Positions 26,685 through 35,405 are shown, counted from the stretch's first letter. The stretch is DNA of 64,000 nucleotides from CAWIUB01 sp963839175 (GCA_963839175.1 CAWIUB010000050.1:248001-312000), one strand, 5' to 3'. Translations and numbers: made by a program. Notes: generated by a model from the sequence alone, not told the origin.

Positions 26685-27161
26685 ATGTCAGTCACCGCCA
26701 TCTCCGAGACCACTGTCGTCCCGCCGATCCGGCTAGCCGTGGAGAAGCTCGCGCCGGCCGCGAGCCGAGCCCTGAACGCATTGGACGACGCCGTCCGCAA
26801 GACGAGCATCGAACCCGGGCTGTTGGACCTCGTCCGGCTACGCGCGTCGCAGATCAACGGCTGTGCCTACTGCGTGGACATGCACAGCCGCGACGCTCTT
26901 GCCGCGGGGGAGACCGAGCGGCGCGTCTTCGCGGTCACGGTCTGGCGCGAGACGCCGTTCTTCACCGCCCGGCAGCGTGCGGCGCTGGAGCTCACCGAGG
27001 CGATGACGCGGCTGGCCGACCATCCGATCGCCGATGAGATCTTCGACCGCGTCGCGTCTGAATTCTCAGAACGTGAATTGGCAGAACTCATGTGGGTGAT
27101 CACGGTGATCAACGCCTGGAACCGGCTGGGCGCCACGGCCCGACCCTGGCCGCTGGTCTGA
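26685..27161 (+). CDS. AhpD-like carboxymuconolactone decarboxylase family protein
   Basis: A 158-residue alkylhydroperoxidase-like protein. ATG 26685 gives MSVTAISETTVVPPIR; upstream frame is shadow. The redox motif is NGCAYCVDMHSRDA (C-x-x-C followed by the conserved histidine) at about 57-70, with the helical ERELAELMWVITVINAWNR region typical of the family. Probable role: peroxide detoxification or a thiol-linked redox reaction in the cytosol. It is divergently paired with a MocR regulator, which commonly controls such genes. Confidence 0.9.
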   Translation: MSVTAISETTVVPPIRLAVEKLAPAASRALNALDDAVRKTSIEPGLLDLVRLRASQINGCAYCVDMHSRDALAAGETERRVFAVTVWRETPFFTARQRAALELTEAMTRLADHPIADEIFDRVASEFSERELAELMWVITVINAWNRLGATARPWPLV

Positions 27162-27201
27162 CGACGTTACGACCGCCAAGTTGAGCAAGGAGCTCCATCT
27201 C

Positions 27202-27666
27202 ATGAACAGCCTGGGCAACCGGCCGCGCCGAGCGCCCGTAGTCGCCCGATTCGACGCGGCCGCGGCTGCCCTAATTGCCGAGGGCACCGATCCTGTGGCT
27301 CGCACCCACCGGGTCCACCTGTCCGGCCGTCCGGCCGGCGGCAGGCCGCGGTTCCAACGTCCTCGACCGCACGCGGCCGCGGTGATCGAGCGTTTCGACG
27401 GGCGCGCTCGGCTCGACCTGCTGGCATGTCAGGTGCACGACCCGGACCTGTGGTTCGCCGACGCTCCCGGCGACCTCGAGCTAGCCAAGGCACTGTGTGC
27501 CGGCTGCCCGGCGCGCGCGGCCTGCCTGGCCGGCGCTCTCGACCGACGGGAACCCGCCGGCGTTTGGGGCGGCCAGATCTTCGACCAGGGCCGGATCGTG
27601 ACGCACAAGCGTTCACGCGGCCGGCCCCGCAGGCAGCGCGCCGCGTCGGAACGCTGCCCCGCCTGA
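27202..27666 (+). CDS. WhiB-family iron-sulfur transcriptional regulator
   Basis: A 154-residue WhiB-like protein. ATG 27202 follows AAGGAGCT with good spacing. The four cluster cysteines are visible: C in LLACQVHDPDLWF, then CAGCPARAACLAGAL, giving C-x(n)-C-x2-C-x5-C; the GVWGG turn and the basic tail HKRSRGRPRRQR follow, completing the DNA-binding end. An unusually long N-terminal extension of about 70 Arg/Ala-rich residues precedes the domain. WhiB proteins bind sigma factor region 4 and sense O2/NO or redox state; which one this is cannot be told. Confidence 0.9.
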   Translation: MNSLGNRPRRAPVVARFDAAAAALIAEGTDPVARTHRVHLSGRPAGGRPRFQRPRPHAAAVIERFDGRARLDLLACQVHDPDLWFADAPGDLELAKALCAGCPARAACLAGALDRREPAGVWGGQIFDQGRIVTHKRSRGRPRRQRAASERCPA

Positions 27667-27786
27667 CCGCCGACAATCGGCCAGCTGGCGGATGTCTCGG
27701 CCGCTGACACCGCCGCACGCTGGAAACCGTCACGACGAGGTGACAGCGCCAAGCGAGATTCGGGTGGGGACAAGGAGGACGGCGAA

Positions 27787-28215
27787 ATGATCGGTCAGTC
27801 AGCCGTCGTGACGCTTCGCGCATACGGATACGACGCCAGGTCGGACGGCCTCGGCAACGTGCAGGCACGGGTGTGGCATCGCCACGCAGACGCAACGCAG
27901 ACCTGGCTGTGGGCGAAGGTCCCCACGGATGGCCCCGGTCTATTGAGGTGGCTGGGCGAGGCGACGTCCGAGAACGCAGGACGCGCGCGGTCCCGAGCGG
28001 CGTCGTTGACCACCGAGGATCGGCTCGACGCTGCGGCTCCAGCACGGCCAACGAGACGGCGCCCAGATCCGGCAGCAATCGGCCGCGGCCGACCGGCGGT
28101 GGCTCACTATCCGGCCACTGGGCGCCCCGGTCATCCGCAGCGCCGCGACCGTAGGACTCGGGCGCACTCGGCCCCGCCAGATAGGGATTTGTTCCGATGC
28201 CGGGGCCCGGCTTAG
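27787..28215 (+). CDS. Hypothetical protein behind a strong ribosome binding site
   Basis: ATG 27787 is preceded by AAGGAGGA (27772-27779). The first 75 residues (MIGQSAVVTLRAYGYDARSD and WHRHADATQTWLWAKVP) look coded; the remainder turns into Arg/Pro-rich sequence typical of a shadow frame, so the true protein may be frameshifted near 28010. The family is unknown. It lies between two WhiB genes in the same direction. Confidence 0.4.
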   Translation: MIGQSAVVTLRAYGYDARSDGLGNVQARVWHRHADATQTWLWAKVPTDGPGLLRWLGEATSENAGRARSRAASLTTEDRLDAAAPARPTRRRPDPAAIGRGRPAVAHYPATGRPGHPQRRDRRTRAHSAPPDRDLFRCRGPA

Positions 28216-28262
28216 TCACGCAATCTCGAATCAGAGATCGGATGCGAAACCAGGAGGACACC

Positions 28263-28409
28263 GTGTACACCCACTTGAACGAAATCGAGGCGGACTACCG
28301 GCGCGGACGGATCGCCGAGCAGTATCGCAACGCCCAGCGTCCGCACAGACGCCCTCAGCCCACCCACCAGGAGCGGCGCTGGGGTGTTGTTCGGCGGCAC
28401 ACCGCGTGA
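28263..28409 (+). CDS. Small conserved actinobacterial protein (YTHLNEIEADYRRGRIAE type)
   Basis: A 48-residue protein from GTG 28263, seven bases after CAGGAGGA. The N terminus YTHLNEIEADYRRGRIAEQY is a charged amphipathic helix that I have seen at the start of many short, unnamed actinobacterial proteins; the tail is Arg/His/Pro-rich. No enzymatic motif. It sits between WhiB genes. Confidence 0.55.
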   Translation: MYTHLNEIEADYRRGRIAEQYRNAQRPHRRPQPTHQERRWGVVRRHTA

Positions 28410-28540
28410 CGGGGACGACGCAGCCAGACGGCGATAGCCAGCCGCGGCGACCCAGTCATCGCGCCGGCGTGCGCACGCCGGCGACCGAGGAGATGACAGA
28501 TGACCTGCAGCCGCATTGCAGCTGAAGGAGGTGACCCGAC

Positions 28541-28870
28541 GTGTTGACTAGCTGCCCGATCGAGCCGAGATCGGTCGCCAGCGCTGCTGTGGTGATCGGG
28601 CCCGTAGTCGACCCGATCTCGCGACGTAGTCCGGCGGATCTACCGTGCCGGGTGCAGGACCCGGATCTCTGGTTCGCCGACGCCCCCGCGCACCTGGAGC
28701 TGGCCAAGCAGTTCTGCGCCGGCTGCCCGGCCCGGGTCGCCTGCCTGGCTGGGGCGATAGGCCGCCAGGAGCCGTGGGGCGTCTGGGGCGGGGAGATCTT
28801 CGATGGAGGTCAGATCGTGGCCCGTAAACGTCCGCGGGGGCGTCCACGCAAGAACGACATCGCCGCTTGA
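28541..28870 (+). CDS. WhiB-family iron-sulfur transcriptional regulator (short)
   Basis: A 109-residue WhiB-like protein. GTG 28541 follows AAGGAGGTGA (28526-28535), a near-perfect anti-Shine-Dalgarno match. Cluster cysteines: CRVQDPDLWF, then CAGCPARVACLAGAI; GVWGG is present and the tail is RKRPRGRPRK. It is clearly paralogous to the WhiB at 27202-27666 (same DPDLWFADAP and CAGCPAR-x-ACLAGA blocks), so the 27.2-28.9 kb region holds two related redox regulators with small genes between them. Confidence 0.9.
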   Translation: MLTSCPIEPRSVASAAVVIGPVVDPISRRSPADLPCRVQDPDLWFADAPAHLELAKQFCAGCPARVACLAGAIGRQEPWGVWGGEIFDGGQIVARKRPRGRPRKNDIAA

Positions 28871-28900
28871 GTGACGGGGAAGCCGAGCGCCCGCGGCGGT

Positions 28901-29563
28901 TCAGCGGTGGAGACGGCCTTGGTGGAAGTCGCGCATGACGCAGTCAAGTTGATCCTCGTCCAGCGCGGGCTCGGTCACCGGCTGGTGCGGCGCCTGCTGG
29001 GTCAGGATGCCGTTGAAGAGGTAGCCCAGATAACGCCGCCAGAGGTCAGGCGAGGTCGCACCCGCGTAGTCGGCAACCGAGCCGATCATCCACACCAGCA
29101 GCGGCACGTCTGTGAACGCGAATTCGGGCCGCAGTACGCCCGCGTCCACGGCCCGCTGCACGATCCGCCGAGCTGGCGGCTCGAGTTGCTCGCGGGCCCG
29201 CGCCGCCTTCTCGACCCCGTGGTTGGCGCCGAACGACTCCCGAAGGCCCCGGTCGGCGGCCTGCACCTCGCCGATGCCGTAGAAGAGGCTCTGCAGCGCA
29301 TGTAACGGGTCGTCCAGCGCATCGGCTTCCTGCACGATCTGCACCACTTTGCTGATGCGGTCGGCGAACAGAGCCTCGAGCAAGGCCTGCTTGTTGGCGA
29401 AGTGCCGGTAAGCGGTCGCAACTCCCACGCCTGCGTGCTGAGCGATGTCGTCCAGGGTCGCGTCGACGCCGCGTTCGGTGAAGACCTCGTCGGCGGCCTG
29501 CAGCAGCAGCGCCCGATTGCGCGCGACGTCCTTGCGAACTGGGCGGGGCGGTGCGGCTGTCAT
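28901..29563 (-). CDS. TetR-family regulator
   Basis: A 220-residue repressor. The N-terminal helix-turn-helix is VDATLDDIAQHAGVGVATAYRHFANKQ (about 33-60 in two blocks); the C-terminal ligand domain is helical and variable. AAGGAG precedes ATG 29563. Immediately upstream in the same direction lies the 3' end of an MFS exporter gene (remnant 29602-29714), so the two probably formed an exporter-repressor operon before the exporter was destroyed. Confidence 0.9.
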   Translation of the reverse strand: MTAAPPRPVRKDVARNRALLLQAADEVFTERGVDATLDDIAQHAGVGVATAYRHFANKQALLEALFADRISKVVQIVQEADALDDPLHALQSLFYGIGEVQAADRGLRESFGANHGVEKAARAREQLEPPARRIVQRAVDAGVLRPEFAFTDVPLLVWMIGSVADYAGATSPDLWRRYLGYLFNGILTQQAPHQPVTEPALDEDQLDCVMRDFHQGRLHR

Positions 29564-29601
29564 GAAGGGCTCCTTATGGGGCGGACGAGGCGGCGGTTGG
29601 T

Positions 29602-29714
29602 CTATACGGCGAGCAGCTGCTCGGCGTCAGGGTCGACCGCCGGGACGTCGCGGCGCAGTAGCAGGGCGCAGAGTACGGCTCCCGCGGTGAAGATCGCGGC
29701 CGACCACCAAAACG
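29602..29714 (-). pseudogene. C-terminal piece of a DHA2-type MFS exporter
   Basis: In - orientation the frame reads FWWSAAIFTAGAVLCALLLR and ends DAEQLLAV, the last transmembrane helix and tail of an MFS drug exporter. It begins at the 8-base target duplication of an ISL3 insertion. The matching middle and N-terminal pieces are at 30506-30851 and 31467-32482, both on the + strand. Confidence 0.8.
29707..29714. repeat. Target-site duplication of the ISL3 insertion (copy 1)
   Basis: CCAAAACG here is the reverse complement of CGTTTTGG at 30844-30851. The two flank the outer ends of the split ISL3 element and show that both halves come from a single insertion into the MFS gene. Confidence 0.8.
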
Positions 29715-30505
29715 GGCGCTTCCGGGAAGTCCGTGGGTCATGGTGTGGCCGGGTAGAGCTGTAGGCCACCGAGGTGGAAGTAGATCGCGGTCTTGAAGTG
29801 CTCGCGGTTGCGGTAGCCACGCGCTGAGACTCTGATCGCCTGGATGCGGGAGTTGAGGCCTTCGGCGCCGGCGTTGGTGATCCGGTGGGCGAAGTAGGAC
29901 AGCAGCCCCGCCTGGTGACGTTTGAGTGTCTTAGCCGCGTCGATGATCGGTTTGAGCCGGCAGTGGGTGGCCCAGAAGTACCAGCGGTTGAAGTGCTTGG
30001 CCGCCCAGCCGCGGCGCTTATAGGACCAGAAGTGCCGCAGGCTCTCCTTGATCGCCCACGCCCGCGCGGTGCGCAGGTCGCCGGCCTGCAGCGTGGCGAA
30101 CCGGTCGGCGTGACGGTCGGGCAGGTTCTCGGCCGAGTACAGCCAGAGGTACTTCGAACCGGCCAGGCTCTTGTCACCGGCCGCGACCAGCGCCCGGTTC
30201 TCTTGCTTGCGGACGGTGTCCACCGCGCCGGTGAGGTAGCCCATCAGGTGGTACCGGTCGAACACGATCTTGTCGTCCGGGTCGGTCAGGTGCGCGCGCA
30301 CCGAGTTGGCGAACGGCTCCCACATGTCCATCGCGACCGCCTGGATGCCGGCCAGCTGCTCGGGCGTGAACTTCTCGAAGTAGCCGTCCAGGCTGGCCTG
30401 GCGTCGCTCGTCGGCGATGTAGTCCACGGTGCCGGTGTCCAGGTCGGCGACCACGGTGATGTAGTCCTGTCCCCGCCCGGCCGCCTTCTCATCGACCCCG
30501 ACATG
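29715..30505 (-). mobile_element. ISL3-family element, 3' half
   Basis: The outer end carries the inverted repeat GGCGCTTCCGGG (29715-29726). The transposase C-terminal half is coded on the - strand from 30505 to 29738: it starts at PAHVGVDEKAAGRGQDY (first catalytic Asp region), continues with DMWEPFANSVRAHLTD and IVFDRYHLMGY, and ends with GLNSRIQAIRVSARGYRN (last acidic/core block). The N-terminal half is elsewhere (30918-31365, + strand), so the enzyme is inactive. Confidence 0.85.
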
Positions 30506-30851
30506 CGCCGGGGCGGCGCTCGCCGCGGTGGGCATGGTGCTGCTCACCGGCATCGACCTCGACTCCTCCTACGCTGTGCACGTGCTGCCCGGCACGCTCG
30601 TCCTAGGCGTCGGCCTGGGCCTGGTCTTCTCCTCGGCCATGAGCCTCGCCACGGCCGGCGTCGATCCTGACGACTCAGGCGTCGCCTCGGCCCTGGTGAA
30701 CACTGGCCAGCAAGTCGGTGGCTCGATCGGCACCGCGCTGCTGAACACGCTGGCCGCAAGCGCCGTGACCAGCTACCTGACCAGCCACGGTCGCCCCACG
30801 CCGGCACTCGTCGATCACGCCGCGATCCACGGCTACGTGACCACGTTTTGG
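30506..30851 (+). pseudogene. Middle piece of the DHA2-type MFS exporter
   Basis: On the + strand the frame reads ALAAVGMVLLTGIDLDSSYA, LPGTLVLGVGLGLVFSSAMS and DSGVASALVNTGQQVGGSIG, the conserved helix 10-11 part of DHA2 exporters, and stops being MFS at the GGCGCTTCC end of the ISL3 element. Joined with the N-terminal (31467-32482) and C-terminal (29602-29714) pieces it gives an almost complete exporter, with about 20 residues missing at the N-terminal/middle junction. Confidence 0.8.
30844..30851. repeat. Target-site duplication of the ISL3 insertion (copy 2)
   Basis: CGTTTTGG, adjoining the left inverted repeat GGCGCTTCCGGG (30852-30863). It is the partner of 29707-29714, in inverted orientation because the locus has been rearranged. 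Confidence 0.8.
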
Positions 30852-31365
30852 GGCGCTTCCGGGTTCTTCGTGGGTCGGGTCTGGGTGTGACGGGCGCTTG
30901 GCGGCAGGATCTGTCGCATGCGCGACACCGAGTTGTACCGCCATCTGCTGGGGTTGGTCGCGCCGTGGGAGGTTGATCGCGTCGAGCTGTCGGCCCCCGG
31001 CGGGCGGGTGGACGTGTGGGTCGGGCATCCGGGCCGGACGCGGTTCGCGTGCCCGGACTGCGAGCGGGAGCTGGCGGTCTACGACCACGCCGAGGAGCGG
31101 GCTTGGCGGCATCTGGACTCGTGTGCGTTCTTGACGTTCCTGCACGCCCGCCCGCCGCGGGTCGAGTGCCCCGAGCACGGGGTGCGGCAGGTGCGGCTGC
31201 CGTGGGCTGAGCCGCACGCACGGTTCACCGTGTTGTTCGAGCGGCTGGCCATCGACGTGCTCGCCGCCTGCGACGTGGCCTCCGCGGCCGGGTTGCTGCG
31301 GGTCAGCTGGGATGAGGCGTGGCACCTGATGGACCGCGCGGTGGCCCGGGGCCTGACCACGAAAC
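30852..31365 (+). mobile_element. ISL3-family element, 5' half
   Basis: It begins with the inverted repeat GGCGCTTCCGGG. The transposase N-terminal half runs from ATG 30918: MRDTELYRHLLGLVAPWEVD, a zinc-finger-like CPDCERELAVYDHAEER and a second C-P-E-H pair, then SWDEAWHLMDRAVARGL. Homology ends near 31365, exactly where the half at 30505 takes up with PAHVGVDEK. Together the halves make an approximately 405-residue ISL3 transposase. Confidence 0.85.
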
Positions 31366-31466
31366 CAGTCCAGGAACTCGCAGAAATGAGTCGCGACATC
31401 TACGGCGACCGGCACGATTTCGCTGCGACCCGGAGTACATAACTCCCCTTTTGTTGAGGAGCAACT

Positions 31467-32482
31467 ATGACCGCCGCAGTCGAGGCACCGACCCGGACCA
31501 GCGAGGTGCCCGCGGGCACGCCGCACAACCCGCATCACACCCGCAGGTGGGCGATCCTCGCCGTTCTCGCGGTGGCGCAGTTGATGGTCGTGCTGGATAC
31601 GACTGTCGTGAACATCGCGCTGCCGTCGGCGCAACGCGCGCTGGGCTTCAGCGACGGCGACCGGCAGTGGATCGTCACGGCCTACGCCCTCGCGTTCGGC
31701 AGCCTGCTGCTGCTCGGCGGTCGCCTGGCTGATCTCGTCGGCCGCAAGCGGATCTTCCTGATCGGCCTGGCCGGCTTTGCGGTGGCCTCCGCGGTAGGCG
31801 GTGCCGCCACCGGATTCGGCATGCTCGTCGCCTCCCGCGCTGTGCAGGGCGGGTTCGGCGCTTTGCTCGCACCGGCCGGGTTGTCGCTGCTGACGACCAC
31901 TTTCACCGAAGCTAAGGAACGCGCCCGGGCTTTCGGCATCTACGGTGCGATCGCGGGGGGCGGCGCTGCCGTCGGGCTGCTGCTCGGCGGTGTGTTGACC
32001 GAGTACCTGTCGTGGCGCTGGTGCATGTACGTCAACCTGATCTTCGCGGCGTTCGCGTTCGTGGGCGGGATGGCGCTGCTGCGCAACCAGCCCGCCGACC
32101 ACCGCCCGCGCCTAGACGTGCCCGGCATCGTCACCGTCTCGGCTGGACTGTTCAGCCTCGTCTACGGGTTCTCGCACGCCGAGATCGGCGGCTGGGCCGA
32201 TCCGGTGACGCTCGGCTTCCTGCTCGCCGGAATCATGCTGCTAGGAGCGTTCATCGCCATCCAGACGCATTCGGTCAACCCGCTGCTGCCACTGCGCATC
32301 CTCGCCGACCGTAACCGCAGCGGCGCCTATCTGGCCATCTTCATCGCCGGCGTCGGCGTCTTTGGGGCGTTCCTGTTCCTGACCTACTATCTGCAGGGCT
32401 TGCTCGGGTACAGCGCCGTCATGACCGGCGTCGCCTTCCTGCCCATGGTGGCCGCGCTCATGCTCACATCGATGATCGGGAC
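31467..32482 (+). pseudogene. N-terminal piece of the DHA2-type MFS exporter
   Basis: ATG 31467 follows GAGGAGC and keeps its own leader. About 335 residues encode the first nine or ten transmembrane helices: LMVVLDTTVVNIALPSAQRA (motif D2), GRLADLVGRKRIF (motif A) and SRAVQGGFGALLAPAGLSL (motif C region). Homology stops after FLPMVAALMLTSMIGT near 32478, and the frame ends at 32498 in unrelated DNA. The product would be a truncated exporter lacking its last four or five helices. Confidence 0.85.
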
Positions 32483-32734
32483 TTGCGACATAACCTAGCG
32501 TTCACGCTCATCGTTGTGATCTTCCTTCTGGGCGCCGGGCTCATCGCCGCTGTCATGTTCGCCCCCCAAGACAACCAGTCGAACCTGCGCGAGCTGGGCT
32601 CTATCTTGTTTCCACCGCTCGTCGCACTAGCTGGCACGAGCTTTGCTTGGTTTTACGCATCCGGCGGCCGATCTGGAGGACCCGGAAGTACCAACGGCGG
32701 CGACCGTCGCGGGTCGGACGACGACGACGAATAG
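32483..32734 (+). CDS. Small two-helix membrane protein, possibly 5'-truncated
   Basis: An 83-residue frame with two transmembrane helices (AFTLIVVIFLLGAGLIAAVM and FPPLVALAGTSFAWFYASG) and an acidic tail DDDDE. The only start is a TTG at the rearrangement junction with the MFS piece, so the true N terminus may have been removed. The pattern resembles small accessory membrane proteins in which a GF-W-Y helix closes the protein; no function is assigned. Confidence 0.45.
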   Translation: MRHNLAFTLIVVIFLLGAGLIAAVMFAPQDNQSNLRELGSILFPPLVALAGTSFAWFYASGGRSGGPGSTNGGDRRGSDDDDE

Positions 32735-32962
32735 CATGAATCACGGCCGTAGCCCGGCTGGCATCGCAGGGCGGCGAGCCGTCCCTTGCTGACCGAGGGT
32801 GGTTGTCTGTCTGGTGCGCCGAGGACCCCACGCACTTGATCCACCCCAGCGTCACCGGCGCCGGTCGTGCACCGCCTGCGTGCGCTTCCACGTTCGCGTT
32901 CCATCTCCTCACTGGCTGGATCGACCGGGGGAAGGAAGCGCATCTCTATAGAGCTGCAACGG

Positions 32963-33955
32963 CTACGGCGTCGGCATAGGCGAGTATTCGTCCAGCAAGA
33001 TCCTGGCAGTCCTCCATGCCTCGGTAACCTCGTCTGGAGTCGGGGTGACGCCTTGATGCGCCGCGAGGTTGCGTGGTCCCGCGATTCGGTGTGCCACCAG
33101 GTTGTGTCGGGAGTGCGCCGTCCCGTCGATCGATTCGAGCAGATTGACCAGCCCTACGACGCCATTGGCGAGGCCTGTGATGCGGTCTCGCGCCGCCTTC
33201 GGCTGTGTGGCAAGGCAACGATCGAGTGCGCGTGACAGTGCCACCTCGACTGCGGTCGCTACGTCGATGATTCGGAGGCGCAAGTCGCTGCGACGCCCAG
33301 ATCGGATGTAGAGCTCCCACTCCGCCGGTGGCAGCTCGTCTCCGCTGGCGCGGTCGAACGCGGCGTGCAAGTCGTCGCCGCTGATCGCCATCGTGTGCGG
33401 TTGCAGGGTCACGTGATAGGGGGTACCGAACCCGGTGAGCATTCGGTGAGGGTGGTCGTGGGCGACGGTCCAGATGCTGCTGGTGAGGCCGATATCCGGC
33501 CCGCTCTCGGGTGTCAATATCTGCCCCGTCCACAGCTCGATCCAGGTCATCACACGACTCCACCAGGGGACGAGCACGTCCCCGAGGCCAGAGGCTACGT
33601 CGGCGTACGACTCCGCCTCGACTTCCACGTCCAGCGTTACGTGAATCAGGAGCGTGGACACGTAGGAGGCAAAGATCCGTGCGCCAGACTGGTCCACACC
33701 CGCGAAAGCCATGTGGCCCCAGCCGCGATCCTTCTCGACCAGGCGGAGGTGTTCGTCCTCGACGTCTGGACGTACGAGAGAGCGGGCAGTGCCGATCGGC
33801 GTCTCGTCGATGTCGTCGGGGAGCCGAGGCGTCGAGATCGTGAAAGTCGTCTCTCCGGCCTGGACGTCATACCTCCTCCCGAGCGCATCCGCCGCCAACA
33901 TGACCTGGCTGGGGAGTTTGAGGACGCCTCGGAACTCGGTGATCACGCCGCTCAT
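32963..33955 (-). CDS. Unknown protein with C-terminal HEPN-like R-x4-H motif
   Basis: A 330-residue protein; ATG 33955 (MSGVITEFRGVLKLPSQ) is chosen because the extension to 34084 lacks coding character. The N-terminal two thirds is a mixed alpha/beta region (SYVSTLLIHVTLDVEVE, VPWWSRVMTWIELWTGQIL). The last 110 residues are helical and contain AGPRNLAAHQGVTP, an R-N-x3-H motif at the place where HEPN RNase domains carry their catalytic R-x4-6-H. HEPN proteins act as toxins or RNases in antiphage systems; here that is inference. A second, unrelated HEPN-like protein is encoded at 37107-38228. Confidence 0.6.
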   Translation of the reverse strand: MSGVITEFRGVLKLPSQVMLAADALGRRYDVQAGETTFTISTPRLPDDIDETPIGTARSLVRPDVEDEHLRLVEKDRGWGHMAFAGVDQSGARIFASYVSTLLIHVTLDVEVEAESYADVASGLGDVLVPWWSRVMTWIELWTGQILTPESGPDIGLTSSIWTVAHDHPHRMLTGFGTPYHVTLQPHTMAISGDDLHAAFDRASGDELPPAEWELYIRSGRRSDLRLRIIDVATAVEVALSRALDRCLATQPKAARDRITGLANGVVGLVNLLESIDGTAHSRHNLVAHRIAGPRNLAAHQGVTPTPDEVTEAWRTARILLDEYSPMPTP

Positions 33956-34174
33956 TGTGCAGACCGTCTGGGATGCGCCGCTCGTCTGAGCTGGTCGAGG
34001 CGCGCGCCGGTCAGCCGATGTGCGGGATCGGTGCGGGGGGGTTTCCTGGCCCCATCCCGGCGCAGGCTCCCGTAGCGACTCCATTCGCTACGGAGTACGC
34101 GGCCACCACGTCCGCCGTGTAACACATTCGACCGTCTACGGACGAGGTTTCGAGACCAGATCTATGGTCGGATT

Positions 34175-34534
34175 ATGCATGAACAGGATGCGCCGCTTGA
34201 GGTTCGGCTCTACGGCGTGATGCAGAACCTCATGCGGCTCTACACCGGCCGGGAGTCACCTGAGTCGCCGCCACCGCGCGGCGTGGTCGAGCAGCAGGAT
34301 GCTGTCGAGGCCGTGCTACAGATCGCCGCCGTCATCGACGAACACACGCAGGCTGGCGCGATACCCGCAGAACGCGGCGCGCATGCCGCATCGATGCTGA
34401 TGCTGCTCCGCGATTACGTGCGGCCCTTACCGCGAGGTATCAGTCGGGACGGCAATGACCGCCTGACCGAGGACCTCCGGAAACTTACCCGGATGCTGCA
34501 GGAGGCCCGCAACCAAACGGGGCTGCGCGGATAG
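34175..34534 (+). CDS. Hypothetical helical protein
   Basis: A 119-residue, almost entirely helical protein (QDAVEAVLQIAAVIDEHTQA, RGAHAASMLMLLRDYVRPL). No signal, membrane segment or known motif. Start ATG 34175 has no strong ribosome binding site. It lies in the insertion-rich region with no clear partner. Confidence 0.5.
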   Translation: MHEQDAPLEVRLYGVMQNLMRLYTGRESPESPPPRGVVEQQDAVEAVLQIAAVIDEHTQAGAIPAERGAHAASMLMLLRDYVRPLPRGISRDGNDRLTEDLRKLTRMLQEARNQTGLRG

Positions 34535-34623
34535 CTGCGAACCCCTTCAATGCAGTCCCGCCAGTTCGCGGCCTGAGTGGCGCCGGCGACCATCAAGCGC
34601 GAGGTGCGATGCCGCCGGGTCGA

Positions 34624-34860
34624 TCAGGTTCGGGGTGTTCGTGACCAGCGGATCATCTCGGTCTGGACGCCGTGATTCTCGCGGTGTTCGATGCCGTCAC
34701 GGACGAATCCGGCGCGCGCGGCGACGGCTTCGCTGGGGGCGTTGTCGGCGACGGTGAGCAGCAGTACCCGCGACGACCCGTGGGTGAGCGCCCAGTCGCT
34801 GAGTGCGCGGGCAGCAGCGGTCGCCGCGCAGCAACCCAGGTCGATGCCCCGGTCGGTCAG
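34624..34860 (-). pseudogene. C-terminal fragment of a GNAT acetyltransferase
   Basis: The - strand frame ends with RALSDWALTHGSSRVLLLTV, DNAPSEAVAARAGFVRDGI and HRENHGVQTEM, the last strands and helix of a GNAT N-acetyltransferase (DN-x-S-x-x-V-A-x-R-x-GF motif). The acetyl-CoA loop and everything before it are missing; upstream sequence is unrelated. Confidence 0.7.
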
Positions 34861-34892
34861 CCAGCGCTGGAACGCCGCCCGCTGTCTCGTGC

Positions 34893-34972
34893 GTGATCTT
34901 CCGTTGGCGACTCTGAACGTCAAGAACTTCGCCGCCTTCGCCCAACACGAGGGCCTCGAGCTGGTGAGCTGA
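34893..34972 (+). pseudogene. C-terminal fragment of a VapC-like PIN toxin
   Basis: DLPLATLNVKNFAAFAQHEG followed by LELVS and a stop is the conserved end of type II PIN-domain toxins (T-x-N-x-x-D/N-F). The rest of the domain is gone, so this is a small remnant abutting the GNAT fragment. Confidence 0.65.
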
Positions 34973-35108
34973 GGGCTTCTGCGCACTGTCAGCTTGGGAA
35001 AGCGACACGAGGGCGCCTCTCGCCCGCGGTCGCGGGGCCCGCGGGTGCCCCATCGTGCCCGCTATTGACCGCCACGAACAGCACGTGGACAGCACGATGC
35101 TGGAGCAG

Positions 35109-35405
35109 CTACTGGCGCGGCGACTGATCGTCAGGTGCACGGCCTGGCCGTGCCTCTTGATCTTCTAGGTCGTCACCCGGTTGCCAGTTCGAGATCGTGT
35201 AGGCGCTGGAATTCGCCCGGCCAGTTCGGGGATTCACATAGCTGCCAGGCGCGAGGGTCACCGTATCTCCGGGGTTGAGTGTCAGATTTGAGGCCACGAT
35301 GATCGCATCATCGTCACTCCATGCGACGATCGGATGCGGGAAGTCCTCGCGGCTCCTGCCGGCCTTGATCCATCCCCATCGCGCGGCGGCGTCTATAAGC
35401 CGACT
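35109..35405 (-). pseudogene. 3' part of a membrane protein gene split by IS1595
   Basis: In - orientation this continues, without a frame change, the gene piece at 36523-36803: SRL|IDAAARWGWIKAGR and then NLTLNPGDTVTLAPGSYVNP to a stop at 35109. Removing the element and one copy of the AGTCGGCT duplication restores one frame of about 190 residues. The C-terminal half looks like a soluble beta-rich domain. The family is unknown. Confidence 0.7.
35398..35405. repeat. Target-site duplication of IS1595 (left)
   Basis: AGCCGACT, repeated at 36523-36530 on the other side of the element; eight bases, as is usual for IS1595. Confidence 0.8.

Noticed and set aside
34691..34972. Intact VapC toxin gene
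   Set aside because: Only the last 25 residues resemble a PIN domain; the active-site acidic residues upstream are absent and no antitoxin gene precedes it.
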